From: Pacificibacter marinus
Lineage (GTDB): Bacteria > Pseudomonadota > Alphaproteobacteria > Rhodobacterales > Rhodobacteraceae
Length of the DNA stretch: 64,000 nucleotides
NCBI RefSeq assembly: GCF_018860665.1
Contig: NZ_JAHKPK010000002.1
Coordinates: 19,825-83,824 of the forward strand
Direction of reading: 5' to 3'
The position numbers and the translations under genes are program-made. Positions 1 to 7,775 of this stretch are shown here, in pieces (position 1 is the first letter of the stretch; the number at the start of each line of letters is the position of its first letter). Under the pieces are notes generated by a model, which was not told the DNA's origin, did not search any database, and saw only the letters and a program-made list of their open reading frames with translations.

Positions 1-43
1 CTATACCGATATGGATTTCGTGAAACCTGCTGATATGCGCTAA
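1..43 (+). CDS. kduI: C-terminal end of 5-keto-4-deoxyuronate isomerase (partial)
   Basis: Only the last 13 codons and the TAA stop (41-43) lie in the window. The readable tail is YTDMDFVKPADMR, which resembles the end of KduI proteins (a D-M-D segment followed by a short tail ending in an acidic residue, a hydrophobic residue and Arg). KduI isomerises 5-keto-4-deoxyuronate, and its product is the substrate of KduD, which starts nine bases downstream. The call rests on this short match plus the neighbour, so it is moderate; the rest of the gene lies outside the window. Confidence 0.6.
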   Translation, partial: YTDMDFVKPADMR

Positions 44-52
44 GGGGTTCAT

Positions 53-796
53 ATGTCTGATCTATTTTCTCTCTCAGGGCGTAAAGCTTTGGTCACCGGT
101 GCCAATACTGGCATCGGTCAAGCCATCGCTGTGGCGCTTGCGGGCCAAGGCGCGCATGTGATCTGCGCGGGGCGGCGCGCCTGCGATGACACCCTGGCGA
201 TGATTGAGGCAAACGGAGGGACAGGCGCAAACCTGTCTCTCGATTTTGCCGATCCGATGGCCGCCAAGGACGTGTTCACAGGGCAGGGGATTTCGATCCT
301 CGTCAACAATGCAGGCATCATCCGCCGCGAGGATTCAGTCGACTATTCCGAAGAAGACTGGGACGCTGTGATGGACGTTAACCAAAAGGCATTGTTCTTT
401 ACCTGTCAGGCCTTTGGCAAGGAATTGATCGCGCAAGGCGACACAGGATCGATCGTGAATATCGCGTCTTTGTTGTCGTTCCAAGGCGGCATTCGCGTGC
501 CGGCCTACACCGCGTCCAAACATGCTGTCGCGGGGATCACCAAAATCCTCGCCAATGAATGGGCACCCCATGGCATCACCGTCAACGCCATCGCGCCGGG
601 CTATATCGCCACCAATAACACCGAAGCCTTGCGCGCCGATCCCCTGCGCAATGATGCCATCTTGGCGCGTATCCCCGCAGGGCGTTGGGGCGATGCCGAA
701 GACATCGGCGGCACAGCGGCCTATCTCGCATCAAATGCCGCCAAATACGTCACCGGCGCCGTGCTGAACGTAGACGGCGGCTGGCTGGCACGGTGA
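53..796 (+). CDS. kduD: SDR-family 2-keto-3-deoxygluconate (5-dehydro) oxidoreductase KduD
   Basis: A 247-residue classical short-chain dehydrogenase. The Rossmann motif TGANTGIG is at residues 15-22, NNAG at 85-88, the catalytic Ser at about 139, and the YTASK motif puts Tyr152 and Lys156 in the active site. The family member KduD reduces 2,5-diketo-3-deoxygluconate to 2-keto-3-deoxygluconate with NADH in the cytoplasm. The length and the tail ending VDGGWLAR fit KduD. The start is preceded by AAGGGG and follows the kduI stop by nine bases, so the two are very likely one operon. Other SDR sugar-acid dehydrogenases are possible on sequence alone; the kduI-like neighbour and downstream uxuB/uxuA favour KduD. 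Confidence 0.85.
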   Translation: MSDLFSLSGRKALVTGANTGIGQAIAVALAGQGAHVICAGRRACDDTLAMIEANGGTGANLSLDFADPMAAKDVFTGQGISILVNNAGIIRREDSVDYSEEDWDAVMDVNQKALFFTCQAFGKELIAQGDTGSIVNIASLLSFQGGIRVPAYTASKHAVAGITKILANEWAPHGITVNAIAPGYIATNNTEALRADPLRNDAILARIPAGRWGDAEDIGGTAAYLASNAAKYVTGAVLNVDGGWLAR

Positions 797-806
797 GGTG
801 AAAACA

Positions 807-831
807 ACAAGCGCGACCAAATCGCGCTTGT
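807..831 (+). terminator. Stem-loop between kduD and uxuB, possible attenuator
   Basis: A perfect 10-base inverted repeat, ACAAGCGCGA (807-816) and TCGCGCTTGT (822-831), encloses a 5-base loop. No T-run follows, so it is not a standard intrinsic terminator. It may stabilise the upstream mRNA or modulate expression between the kdu and uxu genes. Confidence 0.4.
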
Positions 832-873
832 CCTCTCGCGACAAAGCCGATCTCGGTTAAGGATAAAAATATC

Positions 874-2325
874 ATGACAGACAGCACTTCATTACCCCGG
901 CTGAGACGTACAAATGCAGACAAACCTGATGTCGGCATTATTCACCTTGGGCTTGGTGCCTTTTACCGCGCTCATGCCGCAATCTATATCGCTGAGGCGA
1001 TGGAAAAATCTGGCGGCGATTGGGGTATTGTTGGCGTATCCTTGAAATCGCCAAATCAACGCGACAAGTTGGTCCCACAAGGCTGCGCCTATACGGCACT
1101 TGAGCTGGCTCCGACCGGCCCGGTCCCGCATCATATCGAAGTGGTGCAAGATGTTCTTGTGGCGCCTGAAAATCCCACAGCTGTGCTGGATGCAATGAGT
1201 GATGAGGCCGTTAAAATCGTCACGCTCACTGTGACCGAAAAAGGCTATTGCCATGAGCCCTCTACCGGTAAGCTATTGCAAAGCCATCCTGATATTGTAA
1301 ATGATCTCGCAGACCCCTACGCGCCTGCCTCTGCCCTTGGGTTTTTGGTGCGCGCCTTGGATCGGCGCCGCCTGAATGGCCTGCGCCCGTTCACGGTCAT
1401 GACCTGTGACAACCTACCAGACAATGGCCATGTTTTGCGTGGTGTTATACTTGAATTGGCTGCGCTGATCTCGGAGGATCTGGCCTCTTGGATCGCCTCT
1501 GATGTCAAATTCCCCAGCACCATGGTCGACCGGATTGTCCCTGCCACCAAAGCCGAAGATATCGACACACTTGGCGATCTGATCGGCAAATATGATGCCT
1601 CGCCCGTGATGATGGAACCTTTTCGACAATGGGTGATCGAGGATGATTTTGTTGATAGTCTACGACCTGATTTGGGCGCAGTTGGTGTTCAATTGGTTGA
1701 GAATGTCACCGAATTTGAAGACATGAAGCTGCGTTGCTTAAACGGTACGCATTCCACTCTGGCCTATTTGGGGTATTTGGCTGGCTTGACCACCATTTCC
1801 GACACGGTGGCAGAGCCTGCATTTGCGCGTTTCGTGAAATCGCTTTGGACAGATGAAATCATCCCGGGCCTAAAACCACCCAAAGGTGTTGATTTGCAAG
1901 CCTATGCAGATGCCTTGTTCGCGCGGTATCAAAATCCATCCATTCGTCACCTCACATGGCAGATTGCCATGGATGGCTCGCAGAAATTACCGCAGCGGAT
2001 ATTGAACCAATTGGAAACCGGACTGCAAGCCGGACGTCCGATGAAAGGGCTGATCTTGGCTGTTGCAGCATGGATGCGCTATGTCGGTGCCGTGGATGAA
2101 AAAGGCGCTGCTATTGATGTGCGTGACCCTATGGCCGCGCTCTTGAAAGACCTAAGCGATGCTGCTGATACAAATGTTCGAAAAGTGCAATCTTTCCTCG
2201 CCATAGACGAGATTTTTCCAACATCCTTGCAGGATAATCCTAACTTTGTCGCCCAAGTCACCACCGCCTTTGACGGGCTTGTCGAACTGGGTGCTTATAA
2301 AATGATAGAGGCATATAATGATTGA
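874..2325 (+). CDS. uxuB: Fructuronate reductase (D-mannonate oxidoreductase), mannitol dehydrogenase family
   Basis: A 483-residue polyol-specific long-chain dehydrogenase. The N-terminal NAD-binding segment HLGLGAFYRAH lies at residues 24-34. The C-terminal catalytic helix carries the family K...N..H pattern at about residues 285-294 (MKLRCLNGTH). UxuB interconverts D-fructuronate and D-mannonate in the cytoplasm. The gene overlaps the start of uxuA by eight bases, which is strong context for this activity over mannitol or altronate dehydrogenases of the same family. A purine-rich AAGGAT precedes the ATG. Confidence 0.88.
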   Translation: MTDSTSLPRLRRTNADKPDVGIIHLGLGAFYRAHAAIYIAEAMEKSGGDWGIVGVSLKSPNQRDKLVPQGCAYTALELAPTGPVPHHIEVVQDVLVAPENPTAVLDAMSDEAVKIVTLTVTEKGYCHEPSTGKLLQSHPDIVNDLADPYAPASALGFLVRALDRRRLNGLRPFTVMTCDNLPDNGHVLRGVILELAALISEDLASWIASDVKFPSTMVDRIVPATKAEDIDTLGDLIGKYDASPVMMEPFRQWVIEDDFVDSLRPDLGAVGVQLVENVTEFEDMKLRCLNGTHSTLAYLGYLAGLTTISDTVAEPAFARFVKSLWTDEIIPGLKPPKGVDLQAYADALFARYQNPSIRHLTWQIAMDGSQKLPQRILNQLETGLQAGRPMKGLILAVAAWMRYVGAVDEKGAAIDVRDPMAALLKDLSDAADTNVRKVQSFLAIDEIFPTSLQDNPNFVAQVTTAFDGLVELGAYKMIEAYND

Positions 2326-3511
2326 ATCTTGGCGCTGGTACGGACCGCTTGATAAAATTGAACTTGGCGAAATTGCCCAAACAGGTGCGCTTGGCATCGT
2401 CAATGCCTTACATGAAATCCCCTATGGTGAAGTCTGGACGCGCGAGGCAATTGCAGCGCGCCAAACCATGATTGCGGATGCGGGGCATGGGCAAAAATGG
2501 CATGTTGTGGAAAGTCTGCCGATCCATGAACGGATCAAGCGCGGCGAGGGCGATTTGACCGAACTGTTTGCCAGCTATCGTCAATCTATGGCCAATCTCG
2601 CAGCCGAAGGGCTGACAACGATTTGCTATAACTTCATGCCTTTGATCGACTGGACGCGCACGCGGTTGGATCATCCGCTCAAGCATGGTGGAACATCTTT
2701 GCGCTTCGAACAGCGTCAAATTTGCGCGCTTGAGATGTTCATGTTGGAACGCGACGGGGCGGAAAACGACTTTTCGCCCGAGATCATCGCGCAAGCAAAA
2801 CAATGGTATGATCACGCCACTGAAGATGACCAAACGAAATTGGTTGCCGCCATCATGGCGGGGCTTCCGGGGGCTTATGAGCGTTATGATGTCGCGTCAA
2901 TGAAAGAAGCGCTAAAGCTTTACGATGGCATTGGCCGAGATGATATTCGTCGCAACTACGCGCGCTTTTTGGCCGAAGTCATTCCTGCCGCGCAAGATTT
3001 GGGGATGCGCTTTGCGGTACACCCTGACGATCCGCCCCGTGACATTTTTGGTCTGCCGCGGGTGATGTCAAATGCCGAAGATATTGCTTGGGTTTTTGCA
3101 CAACAAGATGTTGTGGAAAATGGTTTGACGCTTTGCTCTGGGTCGCTTGGGGCCAATCCTGCCAATGATGTACCTGCGATTGCGCGCAAGTTTTCGGATC
3201 GTATTCATTTCGCGCATCTGCGCAATGTGGCCAAGGATCCTGACGGATCGTTTGAAGAGGCAGCACATTTGGAAGGTGACACCGATATGGTAGAACTCGT
3301 GTCGGTTTTGTTGGGCGAAGAACAAGCGCGCAAAGCGGCAGGCCGTGAAGATTGGGAATTGGTGTGGCGCCCCGATCATGGGCATGAACTTTTGCATGAT
3401 ATCGGATCGGGTACACATCCGGGCTATCCTTTGCTTGGTCGTATGCGTGGATTGGCTGAAATGCGCGGCGTGATCAAAGCACTATCGCATCAAAACGTAA
3501 AATTTAACTAA
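2318..3511 (+). CDS. uxuA: Mannonate dehydratase
   Basis: A 397-residue TIM-barrel protein with the UxuA N-terminus (ESWRWYGPLDKIELGEIAQTG) and family segments such as FAVHPDDPPRDIFGLPR and the C-terminal WRPDHGHELL. UxuA dehydrates D-mannonate to 2-keto-3-deoxygluconate using a divalent metal (Fe2+ or Mn2+). It starts inside the last codons of uxuB, so the two are translationally coupled. With KduI/KduD, both glucuronate-type and unsaturated uronates would converge on the same intermediate. Kinase and aldolase genes for that product are not in the window. A rho-independent terminator follows at 3555-3584. Confidence 0.93.
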   Translation: MIESWRWYGPLDKIELGEIAQTGALGIVNALHEIPYGEVWTREAIAARQTMIADAGHGQKWHVVESLPIHERIKRGEGDLTELFASYRQSMANLAAEGLTTICYNFMPLIDWTRTRLDHPLKHGGTSLRFEQRQICALEMFMLERDGAENDFSPEIIAQAKQWYDHATEDDQTKLVAAIMAGLPGAYERYDVASMKEALKLYDGIGRDDIRRNYARFLAEVIPAAQDLGMRFAVHPDDPPRDIFGLPRVMSNAEDIAWVFAQQDVVENGLTLCSGSLGANPANDVPAIARKFSDRIHFAHLRNVAKDPDGSFEEAAHLEGDTDMVELVSVLLGEEQARKAAGREDWELVWRPDHGHELLHDIGSGTHPGYPLLGRMRGLAEMRGVIKALSHQNVKFN

Positions 3512-3554
3512 GCCTGCGTCCAATGTGGCGTTCAAACGATACGAGCTGTTTCAT

Positions 3555-3584
3555 GGCGGCCCATTGATTTGGGCCGCCTTTTTT
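3555..3584 (+). terminator. Rho-independent terminator after uxuA
   Basis: The stem GGCGGCCCA (3555-3563) pairs with TGGGCCGCC (3570-3578), followed by six Ts. It ends the kdu/uxu transcript and sits just before the 3' end of the convergent LysR gene. Confidence 0.9.
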
Positions 3585-3613
3585 GGGTGAATAACTAGAT
3601 AATATCTATGTCA

Positions 3614-4603
3614 CTAAACGTTTGTCGGGGTTTCAATGCCAATACCGTCGCACAACAATCGCAAAACTGACTGTGCAACAGGGGGTAAAAGACTGCCTGA
3701 GCGGGTGATGAGGCCATAATCCTCAACCTCGAAATCAATATCGGTTTTGATAATTTGCACCAATCCAGGTGTCTCGGATGTCGTACTGTCGTCGCCTTGA
3801 TAGGATGTAAATGTCTGCGCCACAGAGGTTGCCACCGGAGCCACGGCGTTGGTTTGTGAAATCGTTGCCAGAACCAGTAAAAACGATGAGGTTCTGAGCA
3901 CACGTTCGGGAAGCGGAAACCCTCTGTGCGCCAGAGCTTGGCTGACGGTGTTGTGCAAAATTGCGCCCGCGTCAGGCATAACCCAGTCATATTTCAATAG
4001 GTCAGCCACAGGAACCGGAGTGCTTGGATCTTGCCCTTTACGTTGCAGCACTGGGTGGCCATGCCGTGCCACAAGGCTCAAAGGCTCTTTGCTCACCACA
4101 GTCATATTGAACAGTGAGGGATCTACGCCTTTTGGCAAGCGCGCCAATGCGAAATCAAGTTGCCCGCTTTGCAGCATGGGTCCAAGGGCGTCAGACGTCC
4201 CAACTTCCACTTCGATCTGGATGTTTGGCAAAGCGATGCGTGCCTGTCTGAGCGCGGGCAGCACATGTTCAATTGCGGGGCCTGTGACCGCTCCGATTGA
4301 AACCTTGCCCGTTAGCCCCGATTTCAATTCCGTTATTTCGCGGTCTGCGTCTGAAATTTCATGCAAAATCCGTCGTGCACGGTGGGCCAAAGCCAAGCCT
4401 TCGGGAGTCAGTTCGATCCCACGACCCGCGCGCGTATAAAGCGGCGCGCCGATGATGCGCTCGACCTCTGAGGCAAGGCGCGATGCCGCCGGTTGCGCAA
4501 TGCCTATAACCTGCGCTGCGGAGGAAAGTTGTTCTTCGCGCATCAAGGCATCTGCTAGTCTTAGGTGGCTGATTTTTAATCCTTTTTTGAGTAGTCGATC
4601 CAT
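3614..4603 (-). CDS. LysR-family transcriptional regulator (GbpR-like)
   Basis: A 329-residue protein with an N-terminal winged helix-turn-helix at about residues 13-72 (SSAAQVIGIAQPAASRLASE, then ELTPEGLALAHRARRIL) and a LysR-type substrate-binding domain in the remainder. It is divergent from the araD1/arabonate dehydratase pair, the usual place for an activator of that operon. It resembles GbpR-type regulators, which control sugar-binding and arabinose/galactose genes in other alphaproteobacteria; that assignment is from recollection of the family, not alignment. A perfect 9-base inverted repeat in the shared intergenic region is a candidate operator. The inducer is unknown, plausibly a sugar acid. 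Confidence 0.85.
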   Translation of the reverse strand: MDRLLKKGLKISHLRLADALMREEQLSSAAQVIGIAQPAASRLASEVERIIGAPLYTRAGRGIELTPEGLALAHRARRILHEISDADREITELKSGLTGKVSIGAVTGPAIEHVLPALRQARIALPNIQIEVEVGTSDALGPMLQSGQLDFALARLPKGVDPSLFNMTVVSKEPLSLVARHGHPVLQRKGQDPSTPVPVADLLKYDWVMPDAGAILHNTVSQALAHRGFPLPERVLRTSSFLLVLATISQTNAVAPVATSVAQTFTSYQGDDSTTSETPGLVQIIKTDIDFEVEDYGLITRSGSLLPPVAQSVLRLLCDGIGIETPTNV

Positions 4604-4618
4604 TGGGTGAGAGAGGCC

Positions 4619-4699
4619 TTATAAGATAAGTTGGGCGTACCATCGATGCAAACCGATGTGAATTTAATATGTAAAAAATGGTATATTTATATCTTATAA
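4619..4699. promoter_or_regulatory. Perfect 9-base inverted repeat in the LysR-araD1 divergent region (candidate operator)
   Basis: TTATAAGAT (4619-4627) and its exact reverse complement ATCTTATAA (4691-4699) are separated by 63 bases in AT-rich DNA. The left arm lies 16 bases upstream of the LysR start codon. The right arm ends six bases before a -35-like TTGACT. This is how LysR regulators often place an autoregulatory and an activation site, but binding here is inferred. Confidence 0.45.
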
Positions 4700-4705
4700 T
4701 ATAAT

Positions 4706-4734
4706 TTGACTGAGATGTATCAAAAGTTTTGAAT
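4706..4734 (+). promoter_or_regulatory. Candidate promoter for araD1-arabonate dehydratase operon
   Basis: A -35-like TTGACT (4706-4711) and a -10-like TTGAAT (4729-4734) are 17 bases apart. The spacing is ideal but the -10 matches consensus at only four positions, as expected for an activator-dependent promoter. It would give a leader of roughly 140 bases before the start codon at 4878. Confidence 0.3.
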
Positions 4735-4877
4735 GCAGTGCACTGAAATGACCATATGCGCCAATGTTTGGCCTTGTTGTGACGCGACAGGTAGTTTTTG
4801 GCGCCCAGCCATCACGAGGGTCTCGCAGTTGTACTGTGCGCCTCGTGGTGGGATCAATAAATTTAGGAAAGAACATC

Positions 4878-5870
4878 ATGCTGCTCTCACAAATTCAAAA
4901 CGCCCTTGGGGGCATCACTGTTGTCGCGCGTGACGGGTCCGAAGCCTACGCTGTGAAAGAGGCCTCATCGACCTACGCTTTGGCGATGGAAGCGGCGGAA
5001 ACGGGCAAGTCTTTGGCGGAAGTGATCCAAGCCCATGGGTTTGGTGAGGCGATTGATTTGAATGCGGCTTACGCCGAGGGTCGCATGATGTTGCCAATCC
5101 ACCATGAAGACCCTGCCCATTGCCATTTGACAGGCACAGGCCTGACCCATTTGGGGTCTGCCTCGACACGGTCCTCCATGCACGCCAAGGCCAACACTGA
5201 TGCGCCTGTGACTGACACAATGAAGATGTTTCAAATGGGGATTGAGGGCGGCAAGCCTGCTGATAATGTTGAAGGTGCGCAGCCTGAATGGTTTTACAAA
5301 GGTAATGGCACTCAAGCTGTGGCCGCAGGCGCGCCGCTGACATCCCCGAGTTTTGCAAAAGACGCGGGCGAAGAGCCAGAAATCGCTGGCATTTATGTGA
5401 ACTCTGCCGATGGCACGCCGTTCCGTGTCGGCTTTGCTTTGTCCAATGAGTTTTCCGATCACATTACTGAGCGTGGCAATTACCTGTGGTTGGCGCATTC
5501 CAAGTTGCGCCCTGCTTCTTTCGGTCCTGAGCTGTTGGTCGGCGAGCTGCCCGGCGATGTGCAAGGCATGTCGCGCATCTTGCGCGATGGGGCTGTGATC
5601 TGGGAAAAACCGTTCTTGTCAGGTGAAAACAACATGTCGCATACTGTGGCGAACCTTGAGCATCATCACTTTAAATACGACATTTTCCGTCAGCCCGGTG
5701 AAGTGCATGTGCATTTCTTTGGCACCGCAACATTGTCATTTGCCGATAGCATTTCCACTCAAGATGGCGATGTGTTTGAAATCGAAGCCCCTGAGTTTGG
5801 CTTGGTTTTGCGCAATCCATTGATCCAGCAGCCTGCTGTGTCTGGCACCGTCACCGTTAAAGTTTTGTAA
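4878..5870 (+). CDS. AraD1/GguC family protein (FAH fold), putative 2-keto-3-deoxy-pentonate processing enzyme
   Basis: A 330-residue protein from the ATG at 4878, which has an AGGAAAG ribosome site about seven bases upstream. An in-frame ATG further upstream lacks one. The sequence matches the AraD1/GguC group of the fumarylacetoacetate hydrolase superfamily, whose core segments here include GTGLTHLGSAS and a C-terminal EIEAPEFGLVLRNPL. Some FAH-fold enzymes dehydrate 2-keto-3-deoxy-arabinonate, and the gene directly precedes an arabonate-type dehydratase, so a role in a non-phosphorylative pentose route is a reasonable inference. The exact reaction is not settled from sequence. The next gene begins eight bases downstream. 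Confidence 0.75.
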   Translation: MLLSQIQNALGGITVVARDGSEAYAVKEASSTYALAMEAAETGKSLAEVIQAHGFGEAIDLNAAYAEGRMMLPIHHEDPAHCHLTGTGLTHLGSASTRSSMHAKANTDAPVTDTMKMFQMGIEGGKPADNVEGAQPEWFYKGNGTQAVAAGAPLTSPSFAKDAGEEPEIAGIYVNSADGTPFRVGFALSNEFSDHITERGNYLWLAHSKLRPASFGPELLVGELPGDVQGMSRILRDGAVIWEKPFLSGENNMSHTVANLEHHHFKYDIFRQPGEVHVHFFGTATLSFADSISTQDGDVFEIEAPEFGLVLRNPLIQQPAVSGTVTVKVL

Positions 5871-5878
5871 GGTATCTC

Positions 5879-7624
5879 ATGACATTTACACCAGCCCCTT
5901 GGCCCCGCAAACTGCGTTCGCAATCTTGGTACGGCGGCAATTCACGTGACACGATTTACCATCGTGGCTGGATGAAAAACCAAGGCTATCCGCATGATTT
6001 GTTCGATGGTCGTCCGATTATCGGCATCTTGAACACATGGTCAGAATTAACACCGTGTAACGGCAGCCATATGAAAGAGCTGGCCGAAAAGGTCAAAGCG
6101 GGTATTTGGGAAGCGGGCGGTTTTCCCGTGGAGGTGCCTGTATTTTCAGCCTCAGAGAACACTTTTCGCCCCACAGCGATGATGTTTCGCAATCTGGCGG
6201 CTTTGTCGATCGAGGAAACCATTCGCGGACAACCTATTGATGGCGCTGTGCTTTTGGTTGGCTGTGACAAAACCACGCCATCGCTGATGATGGCGGCGGC
6301 CTCTTGTGACATTCCGTCGATTGTCGTCACGGGCGGGCCTATGCTGAATGGTCAATTCAAAGGTGAACGTGTTGGCTCTGGCACCCATCTTTGGAAATTC
6401 TCGGAAGCCGTGAAAGCGGGTGAGATGACCCAAGAGGAATTTTTGGAAGCCGAACAGGGCATGTCGCGCTCAACAGGCACCTGCAATACTATGGGCACGG
6501 CCTCGACGATGGCCTCTATGGCGGAAGCCTTGGGTATGGCTTTGTCTGGCAATGCGGCCATCCCAGCGGTGGATTCGCGTCGTCGCGTGATGGCGCAAAT
6601 GTCTGGTCGTCGGATCGTACAAATGGTCAAAGATGACCTAAAGCCATCTGACATCATGACCAAAGCCGCGTTCGAGAACGCCGTGCGCGCCAATGGCGCA
6701 ATTGGCGGATCGACCAATGCTGTTGTGCACTTGCTGGCGCTGGCGGGCCGTGTCGAGGTCGACTTTACACTGGACGATTGGGACCGTTGCGGGCGCGATG
6801 TTGCCACCATCGTGAACCTTATGCCGTCAGGTAAGTATCTGATGGAGGAGTTCTATTATGCTGGCGGTCTGCCTGTTGTCTTGCAACGTTTGGGGCAGGG
6901 TGGTCAGTTGAACAAAGACTGTTTGACCGTGTCTGGCGAAACCATTTGGGACGAAGTGAAAGACGTCGAAAACCACAACGAAGACGTGATTTTGCCGCTT
7001 GATCAGGCGTTGACACAACAAGGCGGCATTGCTGTTTTGCGGGGCAACTTGGCCCCCAAAGGTGCCGTTCTCAAACCCTCAGCCGCCTCGCCGCATTTGC
7101 TGAAACACACAGGGCGGGCCGTGGTGTTTGAAGACATCGACGACTATAAAGCCAAAATCGAAGACCCTGATTTAGATATCGATGAAACCTGCGTGATGGT
7201 GATGAAAAACTGTGGTCCCAAGGGCTATCCCGGCATGGCTGAGGTGGGCAACATGGGCTTGCCGCCGAAAATTTTGAAAAAAGGCATCACCGATATGGTG
7301 CGCATTTCAGATGCGCGCATGTCTGGTACGGCTTACGGCACGGTTGTTTTACACACTTCGCCTGAGGCTGCCGCAGGCGGACCTTTGGCCGTGGTGCAAA
7401 ATGGCGATATGATCGAGATGGATGTGGAAAACCGTGTGCTGCGTTTGGATATTTCCGATGCAGAATTGGCCGCCCGCTTGAAAGCATGGACGCCCGCTGA
7501 GAGCGCGCCAACCTCTGGCTATGCCTACCTGCATCATACCCATGTTGAAGGGGCCGATACCGGCGCGGACCTTGATTTTCTCAAGGGCTGTCGCGGTAAT
7601 GATGTTGGCAAAGACAGCCACTAA
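5879..7624 (+). CDS. IlvD/Edd family dehydratase, probable L-arabonate dehydratase
   Basis: A 581-residue IlvD/Edd-type dehydratase. The iron-sulfur cluster cysteines are visible as TPC60N, GC129DKTTPS and GTC202NTMGTASTM. The C-terminal half has DARMSGTAYGTVVLH, also typical. Family members of this length with an N-terminal RSQSWYGG usually act on aldonic acids such as L-arabonate, giving 2-keto-3-deoxyarabonate, rather than on dihydroxyacids of valine synthesis. It sits immediately after the AraD1-like gene and is terminated at 7667-7694, so the two form an operon probably driven by the divergent LysR regulator. Related aldonates (fuconate, xylonate, galactonate) cannot be excluded. Confidence 0.82.
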   Translation: MTFTPAPWPRKLRSQSWYGGNSRDTIYHRGWMKNQGYPHDLFDGRPIIGILNTWSELTPCNGSHMKELAEKVKAGIWEAGGFPVEVPVFSASENTFRPTAMMFRNLAALSIEETIRGQPIDGAVLLVGCDKTTPSLMMAAASCDIPSIVVTGGPMLNGQFKGERVGSGTHLWKFSEAVKAGEMTQEEFLEAEQGMSRSTGTCNTMGTASTMASMAEALGMALSGNAAIPAVDSRRRVMAQMSGRRIVQMVKDDLKPSDIMTKAAFENAVRANGAIGGSTNAVVHLLALAGRVEVDFTLDDWDRCGRDVATIVNLMPSGKYLMEEFYYAGGLPVVLQRLGQGGQLNKDCLTVSGETIWDEVKDVENHNEDVILPLDQALTQQGGIAVLRGNLAPKGAVLKPSAASPHLLKHTGRAVVFEDIDDYKAKIEDPDLDIDETCVMVMKNCGPKGYPGMAEVGNMGLPPKILKKGITDMVRISDARMSGTAYGTVVLHTSPEAAAGGPLAVVQNGDMIEMDVENRVLRLDISDAELAARLKAWTPAESAPTSGYAYLHHTHVEGADTGADLDFLKGCRGNDVGKDSH

Positions 7625-7666
7625 GGGCAGATTTTAGGCATCAGTCATGTGACTGTAAATTCATCA

Positions 7667-7700
7667 AAGGGGGCGTTTCTAGGGACGCCCCCTTGTCTTT
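7667..7700 (+). terminator. Rho-independent terminator after the arabonate-type dehydratase
   Basis: AAGGGGGCGT (7667-7676) pairs with ACGCCCCCTT (7685-7694) around an 8-base loop, followed by a T-rich stretch. It closes the araD1-dehydratase operon. Confidence 0.9.
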
Positions 7701-7775
7701 TGGCACGTGGTCCTAGATCACTTTGATACGAAATCTATAATTCGATCTAAACGCGTACCAAAAGAGACGACACAT

